A stretch of DNA of 51,186 bases from Nitrospiraceae bacterium (lineage in GTDB: Bacteria; Nitrospirota; Thermodesulfovibrionia; UBA6902): positions 1 to 51,186 of the forward strand of contig QZJG01000066.1 of assembly GCA_003599275.1 (NCBI GenBank), in the 5' to 3' direction. Shown here piece by piece: positions 16,294-24,638 of this stretch (position 1 is its first letter; every line of letters begins with the position of its first letter). Below the pieces are notes generated by a model, which saw nothing but the letters and a program-made list of their open reading frames with translations, had not been told where the DNA came from and did not search any database. A program made the translations under genes and the position numbers.

Positions 16294-17217
16294 TTAAATT
16301 TTATCAGTCGTGTTTTCCGCTTTACGCTTCCATATGTCCCGAAACACAAACCACTGGAAAGGATACTTCAAGGCATAATCCTCAAGCACTCCGGCAAAGT
16401 CACGGACCCAGCCCCTTATCTCTTCGTGTTTATTGTTCCTCGATTTGTAACGCGGAATTATAACATTAGAGACGTCAACAATATATTTATCGGCGGAGAC
16501 CTTCGCCGACAGTAAAACAACAACAGGACATTGGACCGCCGCCGCAATACTGAAGGCGCCGTAAGGAAAAGAGACGTTCTCTCCAAGAAAGGAGGCCTCT
16601 GCGGAGGGATATCCGTCGCTGCGGTCTCCCATTATGGAAACAAGACTGCCCTCGTCGATCACCTTCATAATCCCGATGACCCCGGCAAGGGAACTCTCAG
16701 AGGAGATGATCCTGATATTCTCCCTGTCGCTGTCGATATCAAGAACGCTTTTAACGGCGGCATTTTCTTCAGGTGACATAAACAGATATACTGTTCTACC
16801 GAGTTTCTTCAACGCGGTCATTGTAACTTGCCAGTTGCCGACATGGGCGGTAAGTAATATAAGTCCTTTCCGTGAATCGGCCAAAAGATTTTGTATTTTA
16901 TCATAGCCCTGAATTTCAATGTCAAACCTTCCGGGACATGCAAGGGCGTAGTACCGGTCAATCAGGTTCTTCCCCTGATTGATGAATAACTTGTAGACGC
17001 AGAAGATTCTTTGAAAGATGTTATATGTTTTGAAGCGCCTTTTTATATACGCCATGCTTAAGGAAACAGCGGGGCGGTCGAAAAGCAGATAATACAAGCA
17101 GACGAAATAAAGCAGGCCGTAGGCGCCCGACAGTCCGAACGCCTTTATCGCGGAACGGAAAAACCAGAAACCCAATGCGTTCCCTCGCTTCCTGTCCAGT
17201 ATCTTCTGTTGTGTCAT
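16294..17217 (-). CDS. LpxL/HtrB-like lipid acyltransferase
   Basis: The 307-residue protein has an N-terminal hydrophobic segment (about 28-47) and TAHVGNWQ at 123-130, then IMGDRSDG, the pattern of the LpxL/LpxM acyltransferase family at the inner membrane. The canonical HxxxxD/E motif is H125…Q130 here, so the acidic partner is replaced by Gln. Such enzymes in aryl polyene and flexirubin clusters transfer the acyl chain to a lipid or sugar. I take ATG 17217 (MTQQKIL) rather than an in-frame TTG at 17241. It follows the glycosyltransferase by 10 bases. Confidence 0.85.
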   Translation of the reverse strand: MTQQKILDRKRGNALGFWFFRSAIKAFGLSGAYGLLYFVCLYYLLFDRPAVSLSMAYIKRRFKTYNIFQRIFCVYKLFINQGKNLIDRYYALACPGRFDIEIQGYDKIQNLLADSRKGLILLTAHVGNWQVTMTALKKLGRTVYLFMSPEENAAVKSVLDIDSDRENIRIISSESSLAGVIGIMKVIDEGSLVSIMGDRSDGYPSAEASFLGENVSFPYGAFSIAAAVQCPVVVLLSAKVSADKYIVDVSNVIIPRYKSRNNKHEEIRGWVRDFAGVLEDYALKYPFQWFVFRDIWKRKAENTTDKI

Positions 17218-17227
17218 ATGCCTGTTA

Positions 17228-18406
17228 TCACCTTGGGGCAAGCTGTTTTTTTATCATAGCAGCCACGGAAAAGACAGCGCCTCCCGTGATCAGGGCGCCA
17301 AGGGGCGCAATGATCAGAGAACCTAAAAACCATTCAAGCAGGCGGTCGGAGAATTGCGCGAAGACGGTCTCAAAAGAAAGGTCCGTAAACCAGTATCCGT
17401 GGCGCAGGAAAAATCCAACCTCGATACACATGGCCGGGACAACCGGAGGCATGAAAAGGTGCTGTACGTTCACCGCCACAACCTTGTTGAGGTTCAGGCG
17501 TGCAGCAATAAACAGGATTACAACCGTATGGACAAAAAGCAGAGGGAGTATGGCAAAGAAGGCGCCGATAGCAGCGGCCATTGCCAGCTCTCGGGGCGTC
17601 GAGCTTTCCGTCAGCAGGGTTTTAAAAAATTTCCAGGGGTGACGCAGGACTTCATAACCGGCCCCTTGTGACCGGACCAGCCTCCTGTGTCCCCAAAAGG
17701 GCAGCAGTCCCCTCAGGACAAGCAAAGCATGGGTGTGGGTGATGCGCAGATTGTCCAGAAAGGGCCTGAAGCTTGAAACCCGGCGCTCCGGCTCGGGATA
17801 AAAAACATCTATGGCCACGGTTTTCAACTGAAGTCCCGCCCATACCGCCCTTGCAAGCACCTCTGCCTCGAAATCATAACGTGATCCCCTGAACTTCATC
17901 CGGTTCAGATACCTGACTGGATAGGCGCGAAACCCGCTCTGGCAGTCATCTATATATACACCTGTTTCAATCCTCAGCCAGAAGTTCGCGAAGCGTCTGC
18001 CGAAGCGGCTCTTTTCAGGGACGTTTGCGGTGTCGAAGTTCCTGGATCCGACGATTATGGAGGGCCCATTGTCATCGAGCAGGGGAATAAACTTCTCCAT
18101 GTCTTCCGGCTTGTGTTGCCCGTCTGCATCGATGGTAATCATGAACTGCCCGCCGTGCTCCTCGATGTACCTTGCAGCAGTCAGGATCGCCTGTCCCTTG
18201 CCCAGATTATTTTCGTGCCTCAGCACCACAACGTCCATCCCTGACAGGCTGGACGCGAGGTCCGTATCTGTGCTGCCGTCATCGACGACGACTACATTTT
18301 TCAGGACTGAAAGGCAGCCTGAAACAACGTCTTTGACCGTATCTTTATTGTTGAATACGGGGACAGCGCACCAGATGCGGTGGGTCTTGCTTAAATCACC
18401 CTGCAT
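17228..18406 (-). CDS. Family 2 glycosyltransferase fused to DUF2062
   Basis: The 392-residue protein has a GT2 domain with VDDGSTD (41-47) and a metal-binding DADGQH (93-98). A C-terminal membrane DUF2062 domain follows from about residue 250, with three or four hydrophobic stretches. The GT-A domain resembles dolichol-phosphate mannosyltransferase-type enzymes, so it probably transfers a sugar to a lipid carrier or to the product at the membrane. This GT2-DUF2062 plus LpxL-like pair is a recurring feature of aryl polyene and flexirubin clusters. Its start overlaps the radical SAM gene at 18396 by 11 bases. Confidence 0.9.
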   Translation of the reverse strand: MQGDLSKTHRIWCAVPVFNNKDTVKDVVSGCLSVLKNVVVVDDGSTDTDLASSLSGMDVVVLRHENNLGKGQAILTAARYIEEHGGQFMITIDADGQHKPEDMEKFIPLLDDNGPSIIVGSRNFDTANVPEKSRFGRRFANFWLRIETGVYIDDCQSGFRAYPVRYLNRMKFRGSRYDFEAEVLARAVWAGLQLKTVAIDVFYPEPERRVSSFRPFLDNLRITHTHALLVLRGLLPFWGHRRLVRSQGAGYEVLRHPWKFFKTLLTESSTPRELAMAAAIGAFFAILPLLFVHTVVILFIAARLNLNKVVAVNVQHLFMPPVVPAMCIEVGFFLRHGYWFTDLSFETVFAQFSDRLLEWFLGSLIIAPLGALITGGAVFSVAAMIKKQLAPR

Positions 18407-19766
18407 AATGCTGTCTTCCTGCCGGGGGTTTCCTGTCGGGAAGGAGGAGGTCCCACATTGTGCCGATGTAACCCATCTTGTGAAGGAGCCTCAGGCTGTT
18501 GTCAAAGGTATCGGGAGGGAAAACGCAATGCCTCGTCTTCTCAAAGGCCTTTGTCAGGGTTTCCTCAAGCCACTTTTTGTCGACTCCGGGAGAAATATAA
18601 TATACCGGCTCGAGCATACCGTCATCTGCGGAAATAATATTTTCCTTCACAGCTATCCTGGCAAGCGGCGTGCCCGGCAGTATCCTTATTCCCATGAAGA
18701 TAAATACAACGCATCTTTTCAGGGCCTTGATATTTTCTATACCTTCAAGCACCGTGCCCTCATTCTCGCCCGGGCCTCCGAACATGAAATAGTGGGAGGT
18801 TGCGATCTCATGCCGGGCAAACAGCTCATTGCATTCCACAATGTCCTGAAATGAAAAACCCTTGCCCAGCTTTTTCAATGTCGTATCACTGGCCGCATCA
18901 GAGCCGATCTCTACAGCGATGAGTCCTGTCTTTTTCATCAACTCAACGATCTCGTCGTCAAGCCCTTTGGGCTTGAAAAAACCCGTCCACGGCACCTTCA
19001 CCTTGCGCCTTTCCATTTCTTCAAGCAAGGCGACATAGGCGCCTTTTTCGTCATTGAAAACGGAATCCACAAAGAAGATATATTTCACTTTATGCTTATC
19101 GGCAAGCAGCTCTATATCATCGACAACCGACGAGGGGTCCCGCTGGCGGATCTCCGCCCCTTCCAGGACAGGATACGTGCAATATATGCATTTGTGTGTA
19201 CAGCCGCGTTTTGTCTGCACGGATACTATGTTGCCGCTTTGGAGATAATATTTTATTAACCCCTCTTCATACCGGGCAGGGGATATTTGTGTCCCGCAGA
19301 GCCTTGTGTCCGACCCGATAATGCTCTCTTCGGGGTATTTGCCGCAGGCTGCATCATTGACAAAATCAACGATCAGCGATTCGCCTTCCCCGACAACGCC
19401 GTAATCTGCGCCTGTTTCCCTTAAAATCAATCCGGGCAGAAGTGAGAAGCCCGCGCCGCCCAACACGATTTTGGTGTTTGAGACCTCGCGAATTTTTCGC
19501 ACTATGTTTTTGACGGTATCAATGTAATACTGTTCGTGCACGAGATTGACATTGTCGATATTGCGGATGGAAATGCCGATCAATTCGGGCCCCAGTTGTT
19601 TTATCTCTTCACCCACGGCATTCAAAAAGTCTTCATGCTGCAGGACGTCAAATTGGTGCACCTCATGCCCGGCCCTTTCCAGAGCTGCAGCTATAATGCT
19701 GACGCCGAGCGGATAAATGGGGTACGGCGATGTGGCTATATTGGATGAAATCAGTAATATCTTCAT
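18396..19766 (-). CDS. Cobalamin-binding-type radical SAM protein
   Basis: The 456-residue protein has a B12-binding-like N-terminus (ELIGISIRN, IVLGGAGFS, VVGEGE) and a radical SAM CxxxCxxC at CTHKCIYC (near residues 189-196). HYFMFGGPGENEGT in the C-terminal half is typical of this group. ATG 19766 overlaps the stop of the preceding gene (ATGA); a GTG five codons upstream is the alternative. The reaction is unknown. It lies directly behind another radical SAM gene, forming a tandem pair that may act in sequence or on the same intermediate. Confidence 0.85.
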   Translation of the reverse strand: MKILLISSNIATSPYPIYPLGVSIIAAALERAGHEVHQFDVLQHEDFLNAVGEEIKQLGPELIGISIRNIDNVNLVHEQYYIDTVKNIVRKIREVSNTKIVLGGAGFSLLPGLILRETGADYGVVGEGESLIVDFVNDAACGKYPEESIIGSDTRLCGTQISPARYEEGLIKYYLQSGNIVSVQTKRGCTHKCIYCTYPVLEGAEIRQRDPSSVVDDIELLADKHKVKYIFFVDSVFNDEKGAYVALLEEMERRKVKVPWTGFFKPKGLDDEIVELMKKTGLIAVEIGSDAASDTTLKKLGKGFSFQDIVECNELFARHEIATSHYFMFGGPGENEGTVLEGIENIKALKRCVVFIFMGIRILPGTPLARIAVKENIISADDGMLEPVYYISPGVDKKWLEETLTKAFEKTRHCVFPPDTFDNSLRLLHKMGYIGTMWDLLLPDRKPPAGRQHYAG

Positions 19767-21016
19767 TTTCCTGCGTTCCACCTGCCTCTTCTGAGGCGGC
19801 CTCCGGTATAACTGCCGTCTGCTTTCTCTTTTTCAATGACCTTGAGAAACAGTTTCGCCATTTGAAGGTTCTGGCTGCAATCACGATAAAACGTGTCCCA
19901 TGCGTAATAATACATCTTTTGCAATGCGTCCACGCTCATCTTTGCCGGCTGGAACACAACCTCCGCCCCTGTATAGCGCAACCAGTCATTATCAAGGAGC
20001 CTTTTCTGTTTCTCGAATTGCGCCCTGATCGGCGTATGCGGGAAGGGTGTAAGGATTGTAAATTCCGCCAGATCAAGGTCAATCTCAAGGAGAAAATCAA
20101 CAAGACGTTTTATGCAATCTTCATCATGGTCGTCAGTACCCAGAATAATCGTGCCCTCTACCCCGATGCCGCGCTCCTTAAGCCTCCTGACCCGGTTTCG
20201 TATGTGGTCCGAGGTGTCGAAAATGGCCTGATATACATACCAGCAGCCTGCTTCAGCAGCGAGATCGAGTATTTCGTCATCATCCTTGATAGGATGGGAG
20301 ACCCATTTTTTCTTCAAAGGTATCAACGCCCTGAACAGCTCTTTTTCCCATTCATCATCCTGGGCCAGCGAATTGTCAACAAAGAAGAGCCTGTTATTGT
20401 CAATAAGAGAAATCTCCCCGATTACCGAGTCCATGGATCTGGGCCTGAATTTGCGTCCTCCCAGGAACCCCGTACAGCACGGGAAGCAGTCAAACCTGCA
20501 GCCCCTGGACGCATGGACCAGGTCTACCATCTGGACCCCACGGTAGTTATACAGCTCGCGGTCCAGGATGCTCCTCCTTGCAGGCCCGATCAGGCCCATC
20601 GCGGGGAAGTCGTGCATATAGTTATAAATTCTTTTTAACCCCGTAGTCTTTAAGTCATTGATGACCCCTGAAAACCTTCCTTCCGCTTCGCCGAGGAATA
20701 CGGAGTCGGCATGGTCTAAAACTTCTTCATGATGCAGCATTGTCGCTATGCCGCCGAAGATAACGGGTATGCCCCGCTCTCTGTAAATGTCTGCGATCTC
20801 CCACGCCCTCGGCATCTGGCAGGTAAGCATGACCGACATTGCGACCAGGTCGGCCTTTTCATTGAAGTCGATCGCCTCTACATTTTCATCGCAAAAAGAA
20901 AGCTCTATATCTGCAGGCACCGTTGCCGCAAAGCAAACGGGACCGTGAGGCGGCAGGTGAAATTCCGTCTGCCTGGCCAGTTTGGGCCATTTGGGATAGA
21001 TAAGTTTTATTTTCAT
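19763..21016 (-). CDS. Cobalamin-binding-type radical SAM protein
   Basis: The 417-residue protein has an N-terminal Rossmann-like region (DLVAMSVMLTC, PVIFGGIATM, VFLGEAEG) and CxxxCxxC at C173, C177 and C180 (CRFDCFPC). It is shorter than its three relatives in the cluster, and its third-position loop (FPC) differs from the more common aromatic-xC pattern. The start codon overlaps the stop of the short ketosynthase-like gene (TAATG), implying co-translation and perhaps a physical link between the two. Confidence 0.85.
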   Translation of the reverse strand: MKIKLIYPKWPKLARQTEFHLPPHGPVCFAATVPADIELSFCDENVEAIDFNEKADLVAMSVMLTCQMPRAWEIADIYRERGIPVIFGGIATMLHHEEVLDHADSVFLGEAEGRFSGVINDLKTTGLKRIYNYMHDFPAMGLIGPARRSILDRELYNYRGVQMVDLVHASRGCRFDCFPCCTGFLGGRKFRPRSMDSVIGEISLIDNNRLFFVDNSLAQDDEWEKELFRALIPLKKKWVSHPIKDDDEILDLAAEAGCWYVYQAIFDTSDHIRNRVRRLKERGIGVEGTIILGTDDHDEDCIKRLVDFLLEIDLDLAEFTILTPFPHTPIRAQFEKQKRLLDNDWLRYTGAEVVFQPAKMSVDALQKMYYYAWDTFYRDCSQNLQMAKLFLKVIEKEKADGSYTGGRLRRGRWNAGK

Positions 21017-21678
21017 TACACAACGCTGCCTTTCATTGAATTTAAAAATTCCCTGACCATATCATCAAGACCTGAATTTGTCTCCATTACCTTCATTGCA
21101 TAGTCATAACTGCACAAGACATCCCCTGCTGCATCCGATGTTTTCTTAAGGACAAAATAAACGGCCGAATCCGGTCCGGTCATTCCTGCAAGCATCACGG
21201 ACGCCTCGTTATTGAGAATTATTTCAGACGCGGTCCTCAAGGCAGTCGCGACAGAGTTGCCCGGGCCTGCAATATAAAACACCGGCCCCTGAAGACCGAA
21301 GTGAATGGCCGCTTCCCCCGCAGGACTTGACGGCAGGGTATAAATAAAAAGGTTCCCTCTCGAAAGGGTGCGGCCGCTGTCCAGATAGTCCCTGAAATAA
21401 TCAAGGTCCGATTGCAGAGAACCGGAAGAGCCGGAGCCGATGGTCCCTATGTCCCGTTTCGATTCCGGGGGGCAATCGATCCCGGCGTCTTTTAATGCCA
21501 GCGCTATGGCTGAGCATGTCATTTTCGATACACTGTCAAGACGTCCGAAGTTCTTAAAGGCATGAGAAAATATTTTTTTCTTCGGCAATGCATCGACCGC
21601 ATATGACTCCTGAATGCCCATCATGACACAGCCATATTCCTGTTGATTAATCCACCCTATGCCGGTTATGGAAATCAT
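21016..21678 (-). CDS. Short ketosynthase-like protein, catalytically dead
   Basis: The 220-residue protein begins like a ketosynthase (MISITGIGWI) and has SSPAGEAAIHFGLQGP before the nucleophile segment, but Gly140 stands where the Cys should be. The C-terminal thiolase half with the His-His pair is absent, so it is about half the normal length. The reading frame is intact and coupled to both neighbours, which argues against simple decay. I infer a scaffolding or chain-length partner for the active ketosynthase at 21874. It is the second Cys-less ketosynthase relative in the cluster. Confidence 0.7.
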   Translation of the reverse strand: MISITGIGWINQQEYGCVMMGIQESYAVDALPKKKIFSHAFKNFGRLDSVSKMTCSAIALALKDAGIDCPPESKRDIGTIGSGSSGSLQSDLDYFRDYLDSGRTLSRGNLFIYTLPSSPAGEAAIHFGLQGPVFYIAGPGNSVATALRTASEIILNNEASVMLAGMTGPDSAVYFVLKKTSDAAGDVLCSYDYAMKVMETNSGLDDMVREFLNSMKGSVV

Positions 21679-21691
21679 ATTTTGCTATTCG

Positions 21692-21842
21692 TTCACCCTA
21701 ACCCGGCGAAGCCGGAACTAAAATATTTATTAACCACTTGAGACACGGAGGCACCGAGATAAAATAAAAAATAATAATTACCAGAAGTAAAAAAGAACAG
21801 GTTATCTTTCTTTCTCCGTGTCTCAGTGCCTCTGTGGTTAAT
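21692..21842. repeat. Two stacked repeat elements
   Basis: First comes a TTCACCCTAACC motif with hairpin CCGGC-GAA-GCCGG (21703-21715). Then an imperfect inverted repeat spans 21730-21842: the left end is TTAACCACTTGAGACACGG and the right end, read on the other strand, is TTAACCACAGAGGCACTGAG. The second belongs to the same family as 9158-9329. No gene is seen in the gap. Confidence 0.65.
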
Positions 21843-21873
21843 TTTTCTTTTCATTTTGTACAGAATTTATCCG

Positions 21874-22995
21874 TTATGGTGCTAGCACTAAAGCAGCGTT
21901 TATGCCGCTGAAGCCTGCATTCGTCAGAAGTGCCTTTTTATCCGGCCCTATCGATCGTTCCCTTCGTGAAACCCAGCCCGTTGCGTCATCGTCGATATCT
22001 TCAAGATTAACGGTCGGAGGGACCGTCTTCTCCTTTAAAGCCCTTAGCGCCATAATCATCTCCACAAGGCCTGCCGCTCCCATAGTGTGCCCTATGCCGC
22101 CCTTTATTGAATAGACCGGTTTCTTCTCCCTGAATACCGAATTGAAAGACTTGATCTCCATTGCGTCGTTATATATGGTACCCGTCCCGTGCGCGGAAAT
22201 AAAACCTATATCCTTTTCATCAGTGCCGGCAAGCTTCATGGCCTTTGTTATGGCCAGGGCCAATCCGTCGCCCGTCCGGGAAGGGCCGGTCATATGATTT
22301 GCATCGTCGCTCAATCCCCAGCCTGCTATTTCGCCCAGGGTCTTTCTTTTTTCTTTCCCGGCCCTTGATTCACTCATAAGCAATGCATATGCAGCCGCCT
22401 CTCCCAGGCTCAAGCCTCTCCTGTTTTTATCAAAAGGTCTTGCCGCAAATTTATCCAGCGCCATTAACGAAGAAAATCCGGAATAAACAAACTCCGTCAC
22501 ACTGTCGCAGGCGACTACAAGCACGCTGTCGTGTTTCCCGCTGCGTATCATTGCGGCGGCCCTCGCCACAGCGGCTGACGCTGAAGCACAGGCCGCTGAT
22601 ATCACCATCCCATCGCCTTTGATGCCTGCAAGACGCGAGACTTTCTGAAGAAGGTTATTTAAATTGCACCCGGATGCTTCACCCTGTCCCGTGAGAAGGC
22701 TCCTTTCAAGCAGATCGATCTCGCCTTTTGTCGTTGCGAGTATTAACGCGGACCTCCCCGGAATGGATGCAGCGGACCCATTGAATAGTTGTTTCATCAT
22801 CTGCATGACCAGTGAATCTTCCCGGAGATAATCCAGGCCCCTGATTATTGCAGCGGATGATGATTGGAATGCCTGTGTGTTGAACCTGTCGAAATGCGAA
22901 ACAGCGGTCCTGCCGGACATGGTCCCGTCCCAGCATGCACCGGCGCCGCGACCGTACGCAGTAATCATGTCGTATGAAACAACTACCGCCTTCAT
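21874..22995 (-). CDS. Beta-ketoacyl-ACP synthase (active)
   Basis: The 373-residue protein has the full triad: C136 in SAACASA, H269 in SAHGTGTIYND and H303 in KGGIGHTMGAAG, with K298. I start at ATG 22995 because it overlaps the thioesterase stop (ATGA). The upstream frame to 23037 lacks ketosynthase similarity. The N-terminus is irregular (MKAVVVSYDMITAYG instead of VVITGxG). It heads the second ketosynthase group, next to the dead partner at 21016, and probably extends the chain with the ACPs of this cluster. Confidence 0.92.
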   Translation of the reverse strand: MKAVVVSYDMITAYGRGAGACWDGTMSGRTAVSHFDRFNTQAFQSSSAAIIRGLDYLREDSLVMQMMKQLFNGSAASIPGRSALILATTKGEIDLLERSLLTGQGEASGCNLNNLLQKVSRLAGIKGDGMVISAACASASAAVARAAAMIRSGKHDSVLVVACDSVTEFVYSGFSSLMALDKFAARPFDKNRRGLSLGEAAAYALLMSESRAGKEKRKTLGEIAGWGLSDDANHMTGPSRTGDGLALAITKAMKLAGTDEKDIGFISAHGTGTIYNDAMEIKSFNSVFREKKPVYSIKGGIGHTMGAAGLVEMIMALRALKEKTVPPTVNLEDIDDDATGWVSRRERSIGPDKKALLTNAGFSGINAALVLAP

Positions 22996-23471
22996 TTCTT
23001 CCGGTGAAACTCCCCTGCCTGCCATCTCTCGCGGCATTTCCCAAGAAGCCCAGGTGAAACAAGACAGACTTCCCCTGATTCAGCATCCGTAAATACCTGC
23101 ACCGTATACCCGCTCGTTGCAACAGTCCCGTCGTCCTTTATCAGGGAATATTCAATATTCAGCCGTGAGGCTTCATCCCATATCAAAGCCGCACGAATCG
23201 TGAACTCCTCTGCAAGGCGGAGCGGCTTAAAGTAATCGATGTGCAGCCCGGCAACAGGGGCCCGCAGCCCGGCTTCATAAAAATCCCTGTACGACAGACC
23301 GCAAAGCCTGGCCAGCTCCTCATACCCCTCTTCAAAATACGCCGGGTACCTGCCGTGCCAAACTATTCCCAGCGGGTCCACTTCACTGAAGTGCACGCGC
23401 CTCTTCAGCTCCGCGACAACAGGCCGGGGCGCTTTTTCAGTACATTTAAAATAGGTCTTCTTTTTCCTCAT
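22992..23471 (-). CDS. Hotdog acyl-ACP/CoA thioesterase (4HBT family)
   Basis: The 159-residue hotdog protein has SEVDPLGIVWHGRYPAYFEEG near residues 29-49, the 4-hydroxybenzoyl-CoA thioesterase signature with catalytic Asp32. It would release a chain from CoA or ACP, or edit stalled intermediates. Aryl polyene clusters usually contain one such enzyme. It overlaps both neighbours by 4 bases, placing it in a tightly coupled dehydratase-thioesterase-ketosynthase unit. Confidence 0.9.
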   Translation of the reverse strand: MRKKKTYFKCTEKAPRPVVAELKRRVHFSEVDPLGIVWHGRYPAYFEEGYEELARLCGLSYRDFYEAGLRAPVAGLHIDYFKPLRLAEEFTIRAALIWDEASRLNIEYSLIKDDGTVATSGYTVQVFTDAESGEVCLVSPGLLGKCRERWQAGEFHRKK

Positions 23472-23854
23472 CTCCGGTCCTGTTTTATTTGGATCCTTAA
23501 TTTCATCTCAGCAGTTTTTTTGCTGTTCCTGCTGAATGACGCCTTTAATATCAGTTCTTCACTGTTTTCCTCAACAACCTTGACCGAGCATTCCATCTCT
23601 TCGGAAGGGGATACCGGCGACAGAAACTTTGCCAGCACAATTTCCTTCAATGCTGCGCCTTTCCCCTTCCATTTTTCAACCATGGAAACCACGCATTGTA
23701 TCTGGCATACTCCCGGCAATATCTTGTTGCCAGGGAAATGCCCCTGGAAACCGACAAAGTCTTCAGGAAAAATAAAATCCGCCCGCAGCTCCCCGCCCCC
23801 GGACATTTCAAAGTCCTTCATACACCGTTCAATTTCGTTTTTTATGCTTCTCAA
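23468..23854 (-). CDS. FabZ/ApeI-like 3-hydroxyacyl-ACP dehydratase
   Basis: The 128-residue hotdog protein has GHFPGNKILPGVCQIQ (38-53) with catalytic His39, matching the FabA/FabZ-like dehydratases found in aryl polyene clusters (ApeI type). It removes water from 3-hydroxyacyl-ACP to give the trans-2-enoyl form. With no enoyl reductase in the cluster, double bonds would be kept. It overlaps the lipoprotein gene upstream and the thioesterase gene downstream by 4 bases each. Confidence 0.9.
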   Translation of the reverse strand: MRSIKNEIERCMKDFEMSGGGELRADFIFPEDFVGFQGHFPGNKILPGVCQIQCVVSMVEKWKGKGAALKEIVLAKFLSPVSPSEEMECSVKVVEENSEELILKASFSRNSKKTAEMKLRIQIKQDRR

Positions 23855-24510
23855 GTCCGGATTTCCTTCAGTTTTACGGTAAGACTGTATCCGTATTTAT
23901 AGTTGTTAAGTATAATCCCTCCGGGATATATTTTTCCGTTTTCCTGCCGGTATTCGTAATAAGAAACACGCCAGTCCAGCTTATTGTCTTCATAATGGTT
24001 TTTTTCAATCAGACGGCCGCCGGCGCCGGCAAATATATATTCCATAAATCCCGTGCCTGCAGGTTCCGTGAATTTAATCTGATATTTCTTCCTGCTGATT
24101 TGTGCCACTGAAGAAGGGACCAAATCAAAATAAACCCGTCTGATGTCCTCTCCGACCTTATCGGCAAAATTACCCTTCTCTGCAAATTGTTTCAGTACAA
24201 AACGGGAATCGGTCCTGTCCCTGTCGCCTGTCAGTTCAAACAACTTTACGCCCATTGGGTTGATGCAGACGGCAGTGAACGTCTTTTCTACGGCATTGAC
24301 GTCTATAAAACCAATTCCGGAAAATTTATTCCAATTATACTCAAAAACGATCGAATTGATAAGCTGGAACTTTTCGGGCGAATTATTCCTGAATTCCTCC
24401 ACGAGCGTCCACGGACCAACGGAGTCCAGTGGGACGCAGGAAGTTTTCTGGAACGGGATGCTCGCGCAACCGGAGAGGAAAATCAGAAAAATAAAGAGTA
24501 ACCGTTTCAT
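23851..24510 (-). CDS. Outer-membrane-type lipoprotein (DUF3261-like)
   Basis: The 219-residue protein starts with a lipoprotein signal (MKRLLFIFLIFLSGC, lipobox Cys15). The rest is beta-rich with QFAEKGNF and KIYPGGIILNN. Size, lipobox and position between the exporter and dehydratase genes match the DUF3261 lipoprotein of aryl polyene clusters. The LolB-like beta content suggests that it accepts the lipidic product from the LolA-like carrier. Family assignment by sequence alone is moderate. It overlaps the dehydratase gene by 4 bases. Confidence 0.65.
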   Translation of the reverse strand: MKRLLFIFLIFLSGCASIPFQKTSCVPLDSVGPWTLVEEFRNNSPEKFQLINSIVFEYNWNKFSGIGFIDVNAVEKTFTAVCINPMGVKLFELTGDRDRTDSRFVLKQFAEKGNFADKVGEDIRRVYFDLVPSSVAQISRKKYQIKFTEPAGTGFMEYIFAGAGGRLIEKNHYEDNKLDWRVSYYEYRQENGKIYPGGIILNNYKYGYSLTVKLKEIRT

Positions 24511-24525
24511 CTATTTACCGGGCCT

Positions 24526-24616
24526 GCCTGTTTTGTCATTGCGAGATCGATACGACCGTGGCAATCTTTTTGTTTCTTTGGATTGCTTCGGGACTTTGTC
24601 CCTCGCAAGGACAGGC
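24526..24616. repeat. Dispersed repeat (GTCATTGCGAG family)
   Basis: GCCTGTTTTGTCATTGCGAG at the left pairs imperfectly with CTCGCAAGGACAGGC at the right, enclosing two AATC-containing arms (GGCAATC and GGATTGC). Related copies are at 31789-31832 and 51102-51170. The gap holds no gene. Confidence 0.65.
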
Positions 24617-24638
24617 AAGTAAAAGTCAGTCATTCTTA

